Origin: Bacteroidota bacterium
GTDB taxonomy: Bacteria > Bacteroidota > Ignavibacteria > Ignavibacteriales > Melioribacteraceae
DNA length: 64,000 bases
Direction of reading: 5' to 3'
Assembly (NCBI GenBank): GCA_021824635.1
Contig: JAKAKD010000103.1
Span: 1-64,000, forward strand
Below, in pieces: positions 1-8,683 of the stretch. The notes under the pieces are model-generated. The model had not been told where the DNA came from. It saw only the letters and a program-made list of their open reading frames with translations, and searched no databases. A program made the translations under genes and the position numbers. The first letter of the stretch is position 1. Each line of letters opens with the position of its first letter.

Positions 1-1094
1 CTTTTGTTGGTAATTTTACGCCAGTTGATATAGACGTTGTAGTCCAAGACAATAATGGAAAACTACTTAATCAAAAATCATTCAGCTTTCCATCCGGCAT
101 TAATGGCAACATACAATTAAAAAATGAGTTTGAATTATTATCAAAACAAACCGGAGCCCAATCGGATTTTCATTTTAGTAATCCAATCGTAAAACTATTC
201 TTTGGTGAGTTTGGCGTTGTTACTATGACGGTTACTTATTTGCTGTTCTTACTTCTCCCGCTCGTAATTGGATTTTATTTTGTTATGGCAATGCTGGAAG
301 ACAGCGGTTACCTGCCGCGGCTTGCAACAATGTTGGACCGTTCATTTAATAAAATCGGTTTAAATGGGCGCGCAGTTATTCCTATTATGCTCGGATTTGG
401 CTGCATAACCATGGCAAACATTACAACACGTCTGCTCGGCTCAGAAAGAGAGAAATCAATTGTAACAGCAATTCTTCAATTTGTAATTCCATGTTCTGCA
501 CAGCTTGCGGTTATAGCCGCTTTGCTAAGCGGTGCGGGCTTTGGACCGATGATACTCTATGTTTCCGTGATCTTCACTGTCCTTATTACTCTTTCAACAA
601 TTTTGAATAAAATGCTGCCTGGTGAAAGCTCTCCCCTCCTAATTGATCTTCCTATGATTGGCTTTCCAAGAATGGGTAACGTTTTGAAAAAAACTTTTTT
701 TAGAAGTTTCGGATTTATGAAAGAAGCGAGTTTCTGGTTTTTCATCGGGGCTCTTGCAGTTGGTCTGATGGATATTTCTGGAATACTTCAAGTCTGGCAA
801 AATCTATTGGCTCCTTTCACAACAACCTGGTTAAAACTTCCTAAAGAAGCGGCTAATGCTTTTGTGATGGGAATGGTAAGAAGAGATTTTGGTGCGGCAG
901 GACTTTTTCATATGAGTTTAACGGTAATGCAAAAAACCGTAGCAATAATAACTATTACTCTTTTTGTGCCGTGTATTGCAGCGTTTGTTGTTATGCTTAA
1001 AGAACGCGGCTGGAAAGAAGGAATGATAATTTGGTTTGGAACCTGGATTACTGCTTTTCTCATTGGCGGAATTGTTGCTCAATTTGTGATCTAA
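1..1094 (+). CDS. feoB: FeoB-type ferrous iron transporter, C-terminal part (5' end outside window)
   Basis: The frame is open from the window edge, so the N-terminal GTPase domain lies upstream and only the membrane part is present. FeoB moves Fe2+ across the inner membrane. Visible are several hydrophobic segments and the gate-type motif GFGCITMANITTRLLGSERE, later IPCSAQLAV and a second gate region ending near MVRRDFGAAGLF. The residues after GFGC differ from the classical GCNVPA form. They look like the second FeoB type that I recall from anaerobes. The first ATG-like start at 225 is internal and not a gene start. A metallo-hydrolase gene starts 1 base after the stop. Confidence 0.9.
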   Translation, partial: FVGNFTPVDIDVVVQDNNGKLLNQKSFSFPSGINGNIQLKNEFELLSKQTGAQSDFHFSNPIVKLFFGEFGVVTMTVTYLLFLLLPLVIGFYFVMAMLEDSGYLPRLATMLDRSFNKIGLNGRAVIPIMLGFGCITMANITTRLLGSEREKSIVTAILQFVIPCSAQLAVIAALLSGAGFGPMILYVSVIFTVLITLSTILNKMLPGESSPLLIDLPMIGFPRMGNVLKKTFFRSFGFMKEASFWFFIGALAVGLMDISGILQVWQNLLAPFTTTWLKLPKEAANAFVMGMVRRDFGAAGLFHMSLTVMQKTVAIITITLFVPCIAAFVVMLKERGWKEGMIIWFGTWITAFLIGGIVAQFVI

Positions 1095-1095
1095 G

Positions 1096-1818
1096 ATGGA
1101 AAAAAATGATTACTTAAAATATCCGCTCATCTGGCGCAAAGATGATTTCTTTATAAAGATCTACGCATCCATTCCGAACATTGCAACCGGAATTCTTATC
1201 ACTACAGACAAAGCAACATTTATTGTTGATCCCGGCGATGGAATTTTACGCGACCTAAATAAAGATGTAGGTGCTGTTACAATATTAAAAGTATCGGATA
1301 TTTTTATCAGTCACGGTCATCACGATCATGTCGGCGGTGTGTGGTCTTTGCTTACATATCTTTCCGTTATGAGAAAGAAGAGCGCTCTAAACATTTTTTA
1401 TCCGAAAGGATGTAAAGAGATTGAAAGCATTTATCGCGCATTCATAAAAGTTTACGGCAAAGAACTATCCTACCAAATAAATCTCAAGCCGATTGAAAAT
1501 TCAAAAAGTTTTAACCGCAATTCTGTATCCGTCAAACCGTTCAAGGTAAATCACCGTGAACTTTCTGATGATGGAAAAAATTCTTCACTTGTACCCTCTC
1601 TTGGTTTTAAATTTATTTATGATAGTAAATCTATCTGCTACGGCGGCGATACAGCATATTGTGAATCGTTGGTCAAGTACGCAAAGAATTCCGATTTAGC
1701 TATTATAGAAGCCGGCGCTGAGGACGAAAACACAACCGACCTGCATATGACAATCCTTCAAGCAACAGAGATTGGTAAAACTGCCAGAGATTATTTCTTG
1801 GTTCACGTTCCCGGGTAA
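1096..1818 (+). CDS. Metallo-beta-lactamase-fold hydrolase (RNase Z-like)
   Basis: A 240-residue protein with the zinc-binding HxHxDH motif as HGHHDHVGG (His73, His75, Asp77, His78). An Asp ligand candidate lies in YGGDTAY and a possible last His in FLVHVPG at the extreme C-terminus. The hydrophobic IVDPGDG strand before the motif fits the fold. The substrate cannot be told from sequence; RNase Z-like and general MBL hydrolases share this layout. The ATG follows the feoB stop by one base, so the two are almost certainly co-transcribed. The protein ends directly after the last His, shorter than many relatives, so the C-terminus may be trimmed. Confidence 0.8.
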   Translation: MEKNDYLKYPLIWRKDDFFIKIYASIPNIATGILITTDKATFIVDPGDGILRDLNKDVGAVTILKVSDIFISHGHHDHVGGVWSLLTYLSVMRKKSALNIFYPKGCKEIESIYRAFIKVYGKELSYQINLKPIENSKSFNRNSVSVKPFKVNHRELSDDGKNSSLVPSLGFKFIYDSKSICYGGDTAYCESLVKYAKNSDLAIIEAGAEDENTTDLHMTILQATEIGKTARDYFLVHVPG

Positions 1819-1910
1819 TTTAATTTTGTTGCGTTAATTATTCTCATCGTAATTTTTTTATCCGAGCGGCGAAGCGAAAGTTTCGTCTCTTTCATTTGTT
1901 CTTCTCAAAA

Positions 1911-4301
1911 TTACAAAACATTCGATAAAGCAACTCTAACAACAAATTTATCGTTAGCACCGTACGACAAATCAAGCCGAAGAACACCAAGTATTTTACC
2001 AAAGCTTAGATATGCTTCCCAATAAACCGAATTAATATTGTTGTTGCTAAAGTAACTGCTTTTATTCCACATCTTAAGAAGATTAATTCCTGTAATGAGA
2101 TCAATATTAAGGTCGGTAAGAAAATTTAGACCGAGAGCTTGATACGGAACCGACCGCCAGTTGTGTTCTGCATGAACTGCAATCATCTTATCTCCGTTAT
2201 ATTCGTATGGAGACAAACCTTTAAATGATAAGAATGGGGAATAAACATTTAGAGCTGTGTTTGGCGTAAGAATATGCTGCGGTCCGTAATTGCCGAGAAC
2301 AAATCCGCCTTCTATTCCCAACAAAAAATATGGAGAAGAAAACAATTCTCCATAAAGAGTTTTTGTAGTGATTTGCGAAATGAATCTAAGACGCTTGTAA
2401 TTAAAATCGCTTCCCACAAAAGGATTTGATAAATCGAATTGAACTTTCAAACCATCGCTCGCCATTGGCTGATAATCATTCGGACTCTTTCCAATAAGAA
2501 CATTTAATGATATTCTATTATCATTTCCGCCGGTAATGATTGGATTAGATCTTACAATTCTATTTACGTTGAAAATGCTATTGTACTTAAGCTCCGGCAA
2601 AAATTCCTGTTTATCGAAAATGAATTTTACATTCGAGAAAATTTTTGAGCCAAAATATTTTCCAAATCCAACGCTAACACTTTTTGATCTGTAATAATTG
2701 AATTGATCATTAAAACCGAGCAATACATTGGCACCATTAAGCCAATCGGGATAAGGATTGAGCAACTGCCATTGCACAGCTTCATCAAGTAATTCTAATT
2801 CAATATTATCAATAAAAAAATTCTTTGGGCTGTATGAAACATTTGCGTTCCATTCAATATTCTTTCTTCCAAATGCATAACCCAATTTAGCTTTATATCT
2901 AATTGAGCTATCTAACAAATTATCGCTGTGATGAACGCCTAACAGTATTCCATCTACTCTGTTGTCTCTGAAGTTGATAACAGAAAATATCTTTCCCACA
3001 TACTTCATAAAATCACTCTGTGAACTATTGCTCTGATCCTTATTAACGGCGTCGCGCGCAAGTCCGCCGAAAACACCGGTAAATTTAATTTGAGTAACAA
3101 CTTTTTTTGTAATATCCAATTCTTTATACGCTTTCAATTCATCAGTGGTAAGCGGAATAGGGCGGAGAGAATCAATTTGCGTTCTACTTAACAGATTTGC
3201 TTTGACATGTTTTACTTTTTCGTTCTTGCTGGAATCATTTTTTATACTTGAATAAATATTATAAATCGAGTCCGGAATAGCTGGATTGATTTTATAATTT
3301 GTAAACATACTAACCTGGTTCATCGAAATAGCATTTGTTCCAATCAAACCGGCAAAACTTAATTTTAAACCGGATTCAACTTTGAAATATGTTGGAAGCC
3401 AATAATTATTAAAACGGTCTCTGTTCTGAACGAATTCAATTTTCAAATCTTGAACGTAAGGAAATCTTAATCCGTCATTGTTTCTAAGCTCAACACTTTT
3501 TAACGAGTAAGTTGAATCTTCAATTACAATTTTACCTTTTAGAAGAGGTTGAATTTTAGATTTCGGAATGACTTCGATATAACACTCATGAACGGAACCG
3601 GATTGTTTCACCTCTAAAAGTTTGTAATCGTACCAATCAAAAGCATTCCTGGCAAGAGGAAGAAAAACTTTGTTTCCGATGATTGACAATGTATCGTCCG
3701 CAAAATCAACATACATTTTATCAAGAATATTTTGGTCGAAGTTCAGCGCGTTTTTCTTTTCATTTTCCGAAATATAAACCGAATGTGTAATTACTTTCTC
3801 TTTTTTATCCGGTCGAAAGTAACCGGTAGAGAATCTCTCGGAGACCATTGCAACATTTCCAGCGGAAAGAAATATATCTTTCGAAAAGAAATCATACTCG
3901 ATACTATTCAATCCGGCTCTATTCTTATCTTTCCTTTTAATCGCTTCTCTTACAATTCTATATGCCGGATCTTCATCTGTGCCGACCACTATTTCCACAA
4001 ATTGAATCGGTTCCGGCTTCAATGAAACTTTTAGATCTTCGTAATTCGTAGCGTCTACATTCAATTCTTTTTTCTTAAAACCTACAACTGTAAAAATCAG
4101 TTTTGATTTTACCTTCGGAAGATTCAGAAGAAACTTCCCCTCAATGTTTGTAGAAGTGCCTTGAGTTGTTCCTGCTATTCTTATGCTTGTAAATGGAATT
4201 GGTTCGTGAGATTCTTCGTTGAAAACAATTCCAGTTATCTTTAGATTTTGTGAAAAAAGTAAAGAGTTGACTAGCAGAGTTAAAAAAAACATTCGTAACA
4301 T
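1911..4301 (-). CDS. Outer-membrane DUF5686 protein with carboxypeptidase-like regulatory domain
   Basis: A 796-residue protein with a signal peptide (MLRMFFLTLLVNSLLFSQ). It has an N-terminal carboxypeptidase-regulatory-like beta sandwich (about residues 20-105, containing GTTQGTSTNIEGKF) and a long C-terminal region of the DUF5686 type, ending in an aromatic-rich strand (FVVRVALSNVL) typical of outer-membrane barrels. The family is common in Bacteroidota and its role is unknown. Downstream it meets the plus-strand MBL gene convergently. Upstream, a hairpin at 4357-4389 separates it from the TonB-dependent receptor. I infer an outer-membrane location from the signal peptide and barrel-like C-terminus. 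Confidence 0.8.
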   Translation of the reverse strand: MLRMFFLTLLVNSLLFSQNLKITGIVFNEESHEPIPFTSIRIAGTTQGTSTNIEGKFLLNLPKVKSKLIFTVVGFKKKELNVDATNYEDLKVSLKPEPIQFVEIVVGTDEDPAYRIVREAIKRKDKNRAGLNSIEYDFFSKDIFLSAGNVAMVSERFSTGYFRPDKKEKVITHSVYISENEKKNALNFDQNILDKMYVDFADDTLSIIGNKVFLPLARNAFDWYDYKLLEVKQSGSVHECYIEVIPKSKIQPLLKGKIVIEDSTYSLKSVELRNNDGLRFPYVQDLKIEFVQNRDRFNNYWLPTYFKVESGLKLSFAGLIGTNAISMNQVSMFTNYKINPAIPDSIYNIYSSIKNDSSKNEKVKHVKANLLSRTQIDSLRPIPLTTDELKAYKELDITKKVVTQIKFTGVFGGLARDAVNKDQSNSSQSDFMKYVGKIFSVINFRDNRVDGILLGVHHSDNLLDSSIRYKAKLGYAFGRKNIEWNANVSYSPKNFFIDNIELELLDEAVQWQLLNPYPDWLNGANVLLGFNDQFNYYRSKSVSVGFGKYFGSKIFSNVKFIFDKQEFLPELKYNSIFNVNRIVRSNPIITGGNDNRISLNVLIGKSPNDYQPMASDGLKVQFDLSNPFVGSDFNYKRLRFISQITTKTLYGELFSSPYFLLGIEGGFVLGNYGPQHILTPNTALNVYSPFLSFKGLSPYEYNGDKMIAVHAEHNWRSVPYQALGLNFLTDLNIDLITGINLLKMWNKSSYFSNNNINSVYWEAYLSFGKILGVLRLDLSYGANDKFVVRVALSNVL

Positions 4302-4356
4302 AAATTGCCTTCACCGTTGATATAATAGACGATTATAATGATGATATTGTTACAGC

Positions 4357-4389
4357 TAATAAGGCGAATCAAGATGATCCGCCTTATTA
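4357..4389 (-). terminator. Hairpin after the TonB-dependent receptor gene
   Basis: A perfect 10-bp stem (TAATAAGGCG with CGCCTTATTA) lies directly after the receptor stop codon. No T run follows on the minus strand, so it may be a 3' stabilising structure rather than a full intrinsic terminator. Confidence 0.45.
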
Positions 4390-4392
4390 AAT

Positions 4393-6543
4393 TCAGTTCT
4401 GCTGATAGCTAAATGAAATTGATAATACAAAATTTCTCGGCATTCCGGGTTCAAGAAATACTGCTTCGTTATTTACTATGTCCGGATTTATGAATGCAGA
4501 TGACGCATATTTAAGATCGAAAAGATTGTTTACTGTTAAAAATCCTCTTACGGAAAAACTACCGGCGACTTCTATCGGTTTATTCAAACCAATTGTTGCG
4601 TTTAACACATTTAACGATGGAACCGACAACGTATTAGCATCATCAACATAATATTTCCCAATTCCGTTTAGACCAATTGAAATGAACACGTCGTGCAGTT
4701 CCGATGGCGAATATGTTAAACCGAAGTTGTAAAACAACTCCGGTATTCCGGCTGCTTTATTGCCCGAATAGTCTGCAAATTTTCCGGTTTTATTCAAATC
4801 GTAATGAACAGAATCCACACGATATTCTTGATATTTATTATTGGAAAATGTGAACGCGCCATTGAATGAAAAACCGTTATTGAATTGAATAGAAGTGCCA
4901 AGTTCAATTCCGGTACGTTGGGTTTTCCCGGCGGTAAAATAAAATCTTCCGCCTCGGTATGGAATAATATCATTTTTGACATCAATTAAATAAAGAGCAA
5001 GATCGTAATAAAATGATTTTACAAAATTATTTTTTTCTAATGAGACCAAATGTTTAGTACCAAGTTCATATGTTGTAGAAACAATCGGTTCCAAAAGCGG
5101 ATTTATCAAAAATACTTTATCCTGTCCGTATGTTCCTGCCGGATCGGTTTCATTCCCCGCCGGCACCTCAATACCACCGCCGAGATTTGCATATACACTT
5201 TGAGTTTCTGACAAACTGTAAGTAATGCCGGCTTTAGGAGTAATCTTTTCAAATGTTTTTATCTGCAAACCGTATCCTGCTGTTATAAAACTTTCACTGT
5301 AATATGAAATGTTATCGTAACGTGCGCCGACAATTAGACTAAGTTTTTCGTTGAACACAATTTCATCTTGAACAAAAGCGCCAAATGTATTGGCTCCTTC
5401 CCTCTTGTTATCCTTTAGATCGTTCCCGCGTGAGTTTGTTGATGATAAACTATAAAATAAAATTGCACCGTCTTGATATGCCTCATCTATTCCGACAATG
5501 AACTTATTTTGTATTGATAATGAAAGCGAAGAATGGTTGTTATAAATAAAATTTCCGCCGAGATGATAACGGGTAAAATCACGGAAGGTTCCTCTTTCCG
5601 ACCGTTGTAAATATTTCGGATTCACGAAGATCATTCCTGAAATTCCGTTTGAACTGTCCAATTCATGATCTAATGTTATTCCTACTTTACCAAGACGGTT
5701 GAAGCGTCTTTCATCGCGCTGTTCATAAGTAGAATTCGATTGAGCTGGATCGGCATCAAATTGCTTTTGTGTTAACGGTCCGGGAATATGGAACATGTTG
5801 GATGTTCCGGAGACAAATAAACCGAGTTTTGTCATATCGTCTAAGAAAGAAACAACCCCAAAATTTAAAAGCGTTCTATAACTGCTCGAATGTTTTCTCC
5901 ACCCTTCCAGATTACTGTTAGAAAGCGATGAAAATATTTTTCCATTGCGGAAATTTGTATTACCGCTTAATTGTATTTGATTGAAACCAAAACTTCCGGC
6001 AAGAGCTCGCAGTGATAGTCTGTTCTCGCCTCCAGAAGGGACTGTAGAAAGATTTACAACACCGCCTGCGGCATTACCCCAAATTGCAGAAGCATTAGAA
6101 CGAATAACTTCGATGTTATCAGCAATACTCAAATCAATCTGATCGAAAGAGGTTCTTCCATCCGGTTCAGTTTCGGGTATGCCGTCAATCATTACACGTA
6201 TTCCACGCGATGTTCCGGAGTTCGATCTGTCACCAGCGCCGCGTGCGCCAAACCCTCGGATTACAAGCCTCACATCTTGATTTCCCGAACGAGATTGCGC
6301 CAACACACCAGGTATTGTTGAGAGAGCTTCATCCAAACCATACCCGCGTAAGTTTTTCAACTGCTTTGATTGAAGTATTGTAACTGCGTACGGCAATTCT
6401 AAAATTTGTTCAGCATAACGTGTTGCTGAAACAGAGATCTGTTTCAACTCGTATGTTAAAGTATCTGCTTGAGAGTTCGATTTATTTTGCTGCGCTTGGA
6501 TAAATGAAGCAGCAACAATGAATAACAATAATATTTTTTTCAT
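4393..6543 (-). CDS. TonB-dependent outer-membrane receptor
   Basis: A 716-residue protein with a signal peptide (KKILLLFIVAASFIQAQ) and a plug domain at about residues 35-165. The plug shows ISVSATR, LDEALSTIPGVLAQ, RLVIRGFGARGAGDRS and IEVIRSNASAIWGNAAGGVVNLST. A long beta-barrel follows and ends in FVLSISFSYQQN. Such receptors import siderophores, cobalamin, metals or oligosaccharides using the proton-driven TonB complex. The layout resembles siderophore/metal receptors rather than SusC (no carboxypeptidase-like N-domain and no SusD partner), but the substrate is not decidable. A small membrane-anchored protein is encoded just upstream on the same strand, and feoB lies about 3 kb away, so an iron or other metal substrate is plausible but only inferred. 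Confidence 0.9.
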   Translation of the reverse strand: MKKILLLFIVAASFIQAQQNKSNSQADTLTYELKQISVSATRYAEQILELPYAVTILQSKQLKNLRGYGLDEALSTIPGVLAQSRSGNQDVRLVIRGFGARGAGDRSNSGTSRGIRVMIDGIPETEPDGRTSFDQIDLSIADNIEVIRSNASAIWGNAAGGVVNLSTVPSGGENRLSLRALAGSFGFNQIQLSGNTNFRNGKIFSSLSNSNLEGWRKHSSSYRTLLNFGVVSFLDDMTKLGLFVSGTSNMFHIPGPLTQKQFDADPAQSNSTYEQRDERRFNRLGKVGITLDHELDSSNGISGMIFVNPKYLQRSERGTFRDFTRYHLGGNFIYNNHSSLSLSIQNKFIVGIDEAYQDGAILFYSLSSTNSRGNDLKDNKREGANTFGAFVQDEIVFNEKLSLIVGARYDNISYYSESFITAGYGLQIKTFEKITPKAGITYSLSETQSVYANLGGGIEVPAGNETDPAGTYGQDKVFLINPLLEPIVSTTYELGTKHLVSLEKNNFVKSFYYDLALYLIDVKNDIIPYRGGRFYFTAGKTQRTGIELGTSIQFNNGFSFNGAFTFSNNKYQEYRVDSVHYDLNKTGKFADYSGNKAAGIPELFYNFGLTYSPSELHDVFISIGLNGIGKYYVDDANTLSVPSLNVLNATIGLNKPIEVAGSFSVRGFLTVNNLFDLKYASSAFINPDIVNNEAVFLEPGMPRNFVLSISFSYQQN

Positions 6544-6623
6544 TATCTAATCCTTTTCCAGTTTTGGGGGAATATCATTATCCATTCAAAAAATGAACGG
6601 AATTGCAATTATTAAATCTCAGG

Positions 6624-7166
6624 CTAAGAAAGATTAGACTTTGGAGGCGGTGTTAATATTTTTGTAATATCGAAAAGATAATTGCTTGTGAAAAAGACTG
6701 GATAAGATTTTTTGTGAAATGGCGATATAAATGTAAGCTTTTCCCCTTCGTCAGCAATTTGTATTAGATGATTGAATTGTAATTGAGTATTAGCTACAGA
6801 CTTGTGATTAAAATTCTTTTGAAGATTATTTGAAAAGTCTTTCTCTAGTTCGTCTTCTTTTTCATCATAAATGCAGTAGTAAGTAATCATATCCAGCTGT
6901 CTTTCTTCCTTCACCAGATCATACATCTTTCCGTGGTATCTTATCTCTTTAGCATTGATCCTCTGTATCTCAATTCCATTTTCAAGTTGAGAAACAGGAA
7001 GGGATATAACTTCAATTGTTTTACCGGCTCTTGATTCGGCAATTTTTTCAAATGCTTCTTCTTTAGTGTTTTCTATTTCAATTAAGAAATAGATTATAAA
7101 TCCAAATGAATTGAAGACGAATGCAAGTGCAATTAGTAGCAGAATAATATTTTTTAATCTATTCAT
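6624..7166 (-). CDS. Small membrane-anchored protein next to TonB receptor, unknown function
   Basis: A 180-residue protein with one N-terminal membrane segment (IILLLIALAFVFNSFGFIIYFLI), a mixed soluble domain containing IRYHGKMYDLVKEE, and a proline-rich C-terminus (ILTPPPKSNLS). I do not recognise a named family. The overall plan (N-terminal helix, a HGKMYDLVK-like strand, PPP tail) recalls short proteins that often precede TonB-dependent receptors in Bacteroidota. That is a memory-based resemblance, not a search result. It sits 80 bases upstream of the receptor on the same strand, so the two probably act together in uptake or its regulation. Confidence 0.65.
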   Translation of the reverse strand: MNRLKNIILLLIALAFVFNSFGFIIYFLIEIENTKEEAFEKIAESRAGKTIEVISLPVSQLENGIEIQRINAKEIRYHGKMYDLVKEERQLDMITYYCIYDEKEDELEKDFSNNLQKNFNHKSVANTQLQFNHLIQIADEGEKLTFISPFHKKSYPVFFTSNYLFDITKILTPPPKSNLS

Positions 7167-7201
7167 TTAATCTGGAATATATTTCCTTTTAAAAATACAA
7201 A

Positions 7202-7222
7202 AGGCAAATCAAAGATTCGCCT
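7202..7222 (-). terminator. Intrinsic terminator after the HDOD gene
   Basis: On the minus strand the stem is AGGCGAATC/GATTTGCCT with one mismatch and a 3-base loop. The next bases are TTTTGTATTTTT, as expected for a rho-independent terminator of the upstream receiver-HDOD gene. Confidence 0.65.
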
Positions 7223-7251
7223 CAGATCAAGAATTTCAATTTTAATAATTA

Positions 7252-8436
7252 TTACGGCTCTAAATGAAGTGAACCCCTTTCATCTGTTTTTATAAGCTGG
7301 CTCCATTCATTGAATTTTTCAAGGCCAAAGGAGTTTGATATGTTCAATGACATCTCTTCAAATTTATTACTGAAAGAGTTGGCAATAAAAACAGCTTCTT
7401 TCAAAGAAATAGCACCACTTTTTATGATAGATGAATCGTGGTGTGAGGCAACGGCATTAATAATTTCATCTTGAAAACCCCATAATTTTAATATGTAAAC
7501 ACCGGCATCAACGTGAGAAATACCAAATAAATTCATTTCTATTTCAGGAGAATTAAAATCATGAATACTTCGGAAGTAATTAGCGTTTTTCTGCTTATCA
7601 TTTAATTGCAGTAATATCACCTTGCCTATATCGTGTATAAGCCCCGTTATATAAGCAAGTTCAATCTGTTTTTTAGCACCTGACTCATTTTCCATAATTG
7701 CTTTTGCAAGTTTGGCAACATTAGTGGAATGAGCTTTGATATCTTTAAGCTTCTGTTGAGTTTCTTCCGAAACATTACTCAAAGAAAAAATCTTTACATA
7801 GAGTACAAGAGTTTTAATTATGTTCACGCCTAAGAAATTAATCGCTTGCAGAAGATCGGTCACGCTGGATGGAATATTAAAGAATGATGAATGAGCAATA
7901 TGAAGAACTCTTGCAGCAACTAACGGATCTCTCTGAATTATTTCAGCTACTCTGTTCATGGAAAATGTTGGTCTGCTAATCTCTCTTTCAAGCTTTTGAT
8001 AAATATCGGGCAAAACAGGAATAGCGCCTAATCCGTTAATCTTCGTAACTAATTTAGCATCTAAATTAAAGCTCAAAAGTTTTGCTAAATCGGTAATAGT
8101 TTTTATGAGTTCTTTCTGATCTAATGGTAATTTTATAAATCTATGGATGCTTTTGGTTAAGAGAATTGTTCTCTCTTTCTCTTTTAAGTTTGACAAACAG
8201 ACTCTGAAAATTCTTGGAAAGTTTGTCTGAAGTAAACTTAAGAATTCCGAACTATTTAATTTTGGAGTGCTGAAATCGGTAATAACTATTGCAATATCAT
8301 TTTTTGAAATAAAATTTATAGCTTCTACATTATTCCGTACGAAGAAAAATTCAAATTCTTGATCGGTTAATTCTATTTTTTTTATTTCTTGAATTGTCTC
8401 TTGTGAACTAGTTACGAATAAAACTTTAGCACTCAT
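7252..8436 (-). CDS. Response-regulator receiver / HDOD domain protein
   Basis: The N-terminal ~125 residues form a receiver-like domain beginning at AKVLFVTSS, with the phospho-acceptor candidate in VITDFSTP and the conserved Lys in FIKLPLD. Residues ~130-340 form an HDOD domain (IPVLPDIYQKLEREISRP, LVAARVLHIAHSSFF, LIHDIGKVILLQL). HDOD proteins act in two-component and cyclic-di-GMP signalling without the usual HD-GYP chemistry. The receiver lacks the usual acidic pair after beta-1 (it has TSSQE there), so phosphorylation may be lost. I place the start at the ATG giving MSAKVLF. A TTG 72 bases upstream would add a non-homologous hydrophobic tail. Confidence 0.8.
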   Translation of the reverse strand: MSAKVLFVTSSQETIQEIKKIELTDQEFEFFFVRNNVEAINFISKNDIAIVITDFSTPKLNSSEFLSLLQTNFPRIFRVCLSNLKEKERTILLTKSIHRFIKLPLDQKELIKTITDLAKLLSFNLDAKLVTKINGLGAIPVLPDIYQKLEREISRPTFSMNRVAEIIQRDPLVAARVLHIAHSSFFNIPSSVTDLLQAINFLGVNIIKTLVLYVKIFSLSNVSEETQQKLKDIKAHSTNVAKLAKAIMENESGAKKQIELAYITGLIHDIGKVILLQLNDKQKNANYFRSIHDFNSPEIEMNLFGISHVDAGVYILKLWGFQDEIINAVASHHDSSIIKSGAISLKEAVFIANSFSNKFEEMSLNISNSFGLEKFNEWSQLIKTDERGSLHLEP

Positions 8437-8683
8437 TAATTTTCTCAAAAAAATCTTTTTTAAACTATAATCGGCTAAAAACCAAAAAATTAGACGATTT
8501 ATAAGCAATTATGTTCATATACGTATTATCGAGAAAAACCGCACAAAATTTATAATATAAAAAATATTTTTAAAGCAGATTAACTTTTTTTAACATAATC
8601 ATGCTTTCTGAAGGACTTTGGTTAAGTAAGCTTTTCAGATAAAAAAGTGGCTGGTACTAAATTTATCAAGCTAAATAAAAAGA
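8437..8683. other. AT-rich intergenic region between nuoF and the HDOD gene
   Basis: No gene or clear tRNA was seen. The sequence is very AT-rich and probably holds the promoter of the HDOD gene (TATTATAAATTTTG near 8545), but the match to the pattern seen at other promoters here is incomplete. Confidence 0.4.

Noticed and set aside
225-227. ATG near 225 as the start of an independent transporter gene
   Set aside because: The same frame is open back to the window edge, so it is internal to feoB.
8437-8508. TTG start giving a 24-residue longer HDOD protein
   Set aside because: The added leader is hydrophobic and unrelated to receiver domains, and the receiver fold begins right at the internal ATG (8436).
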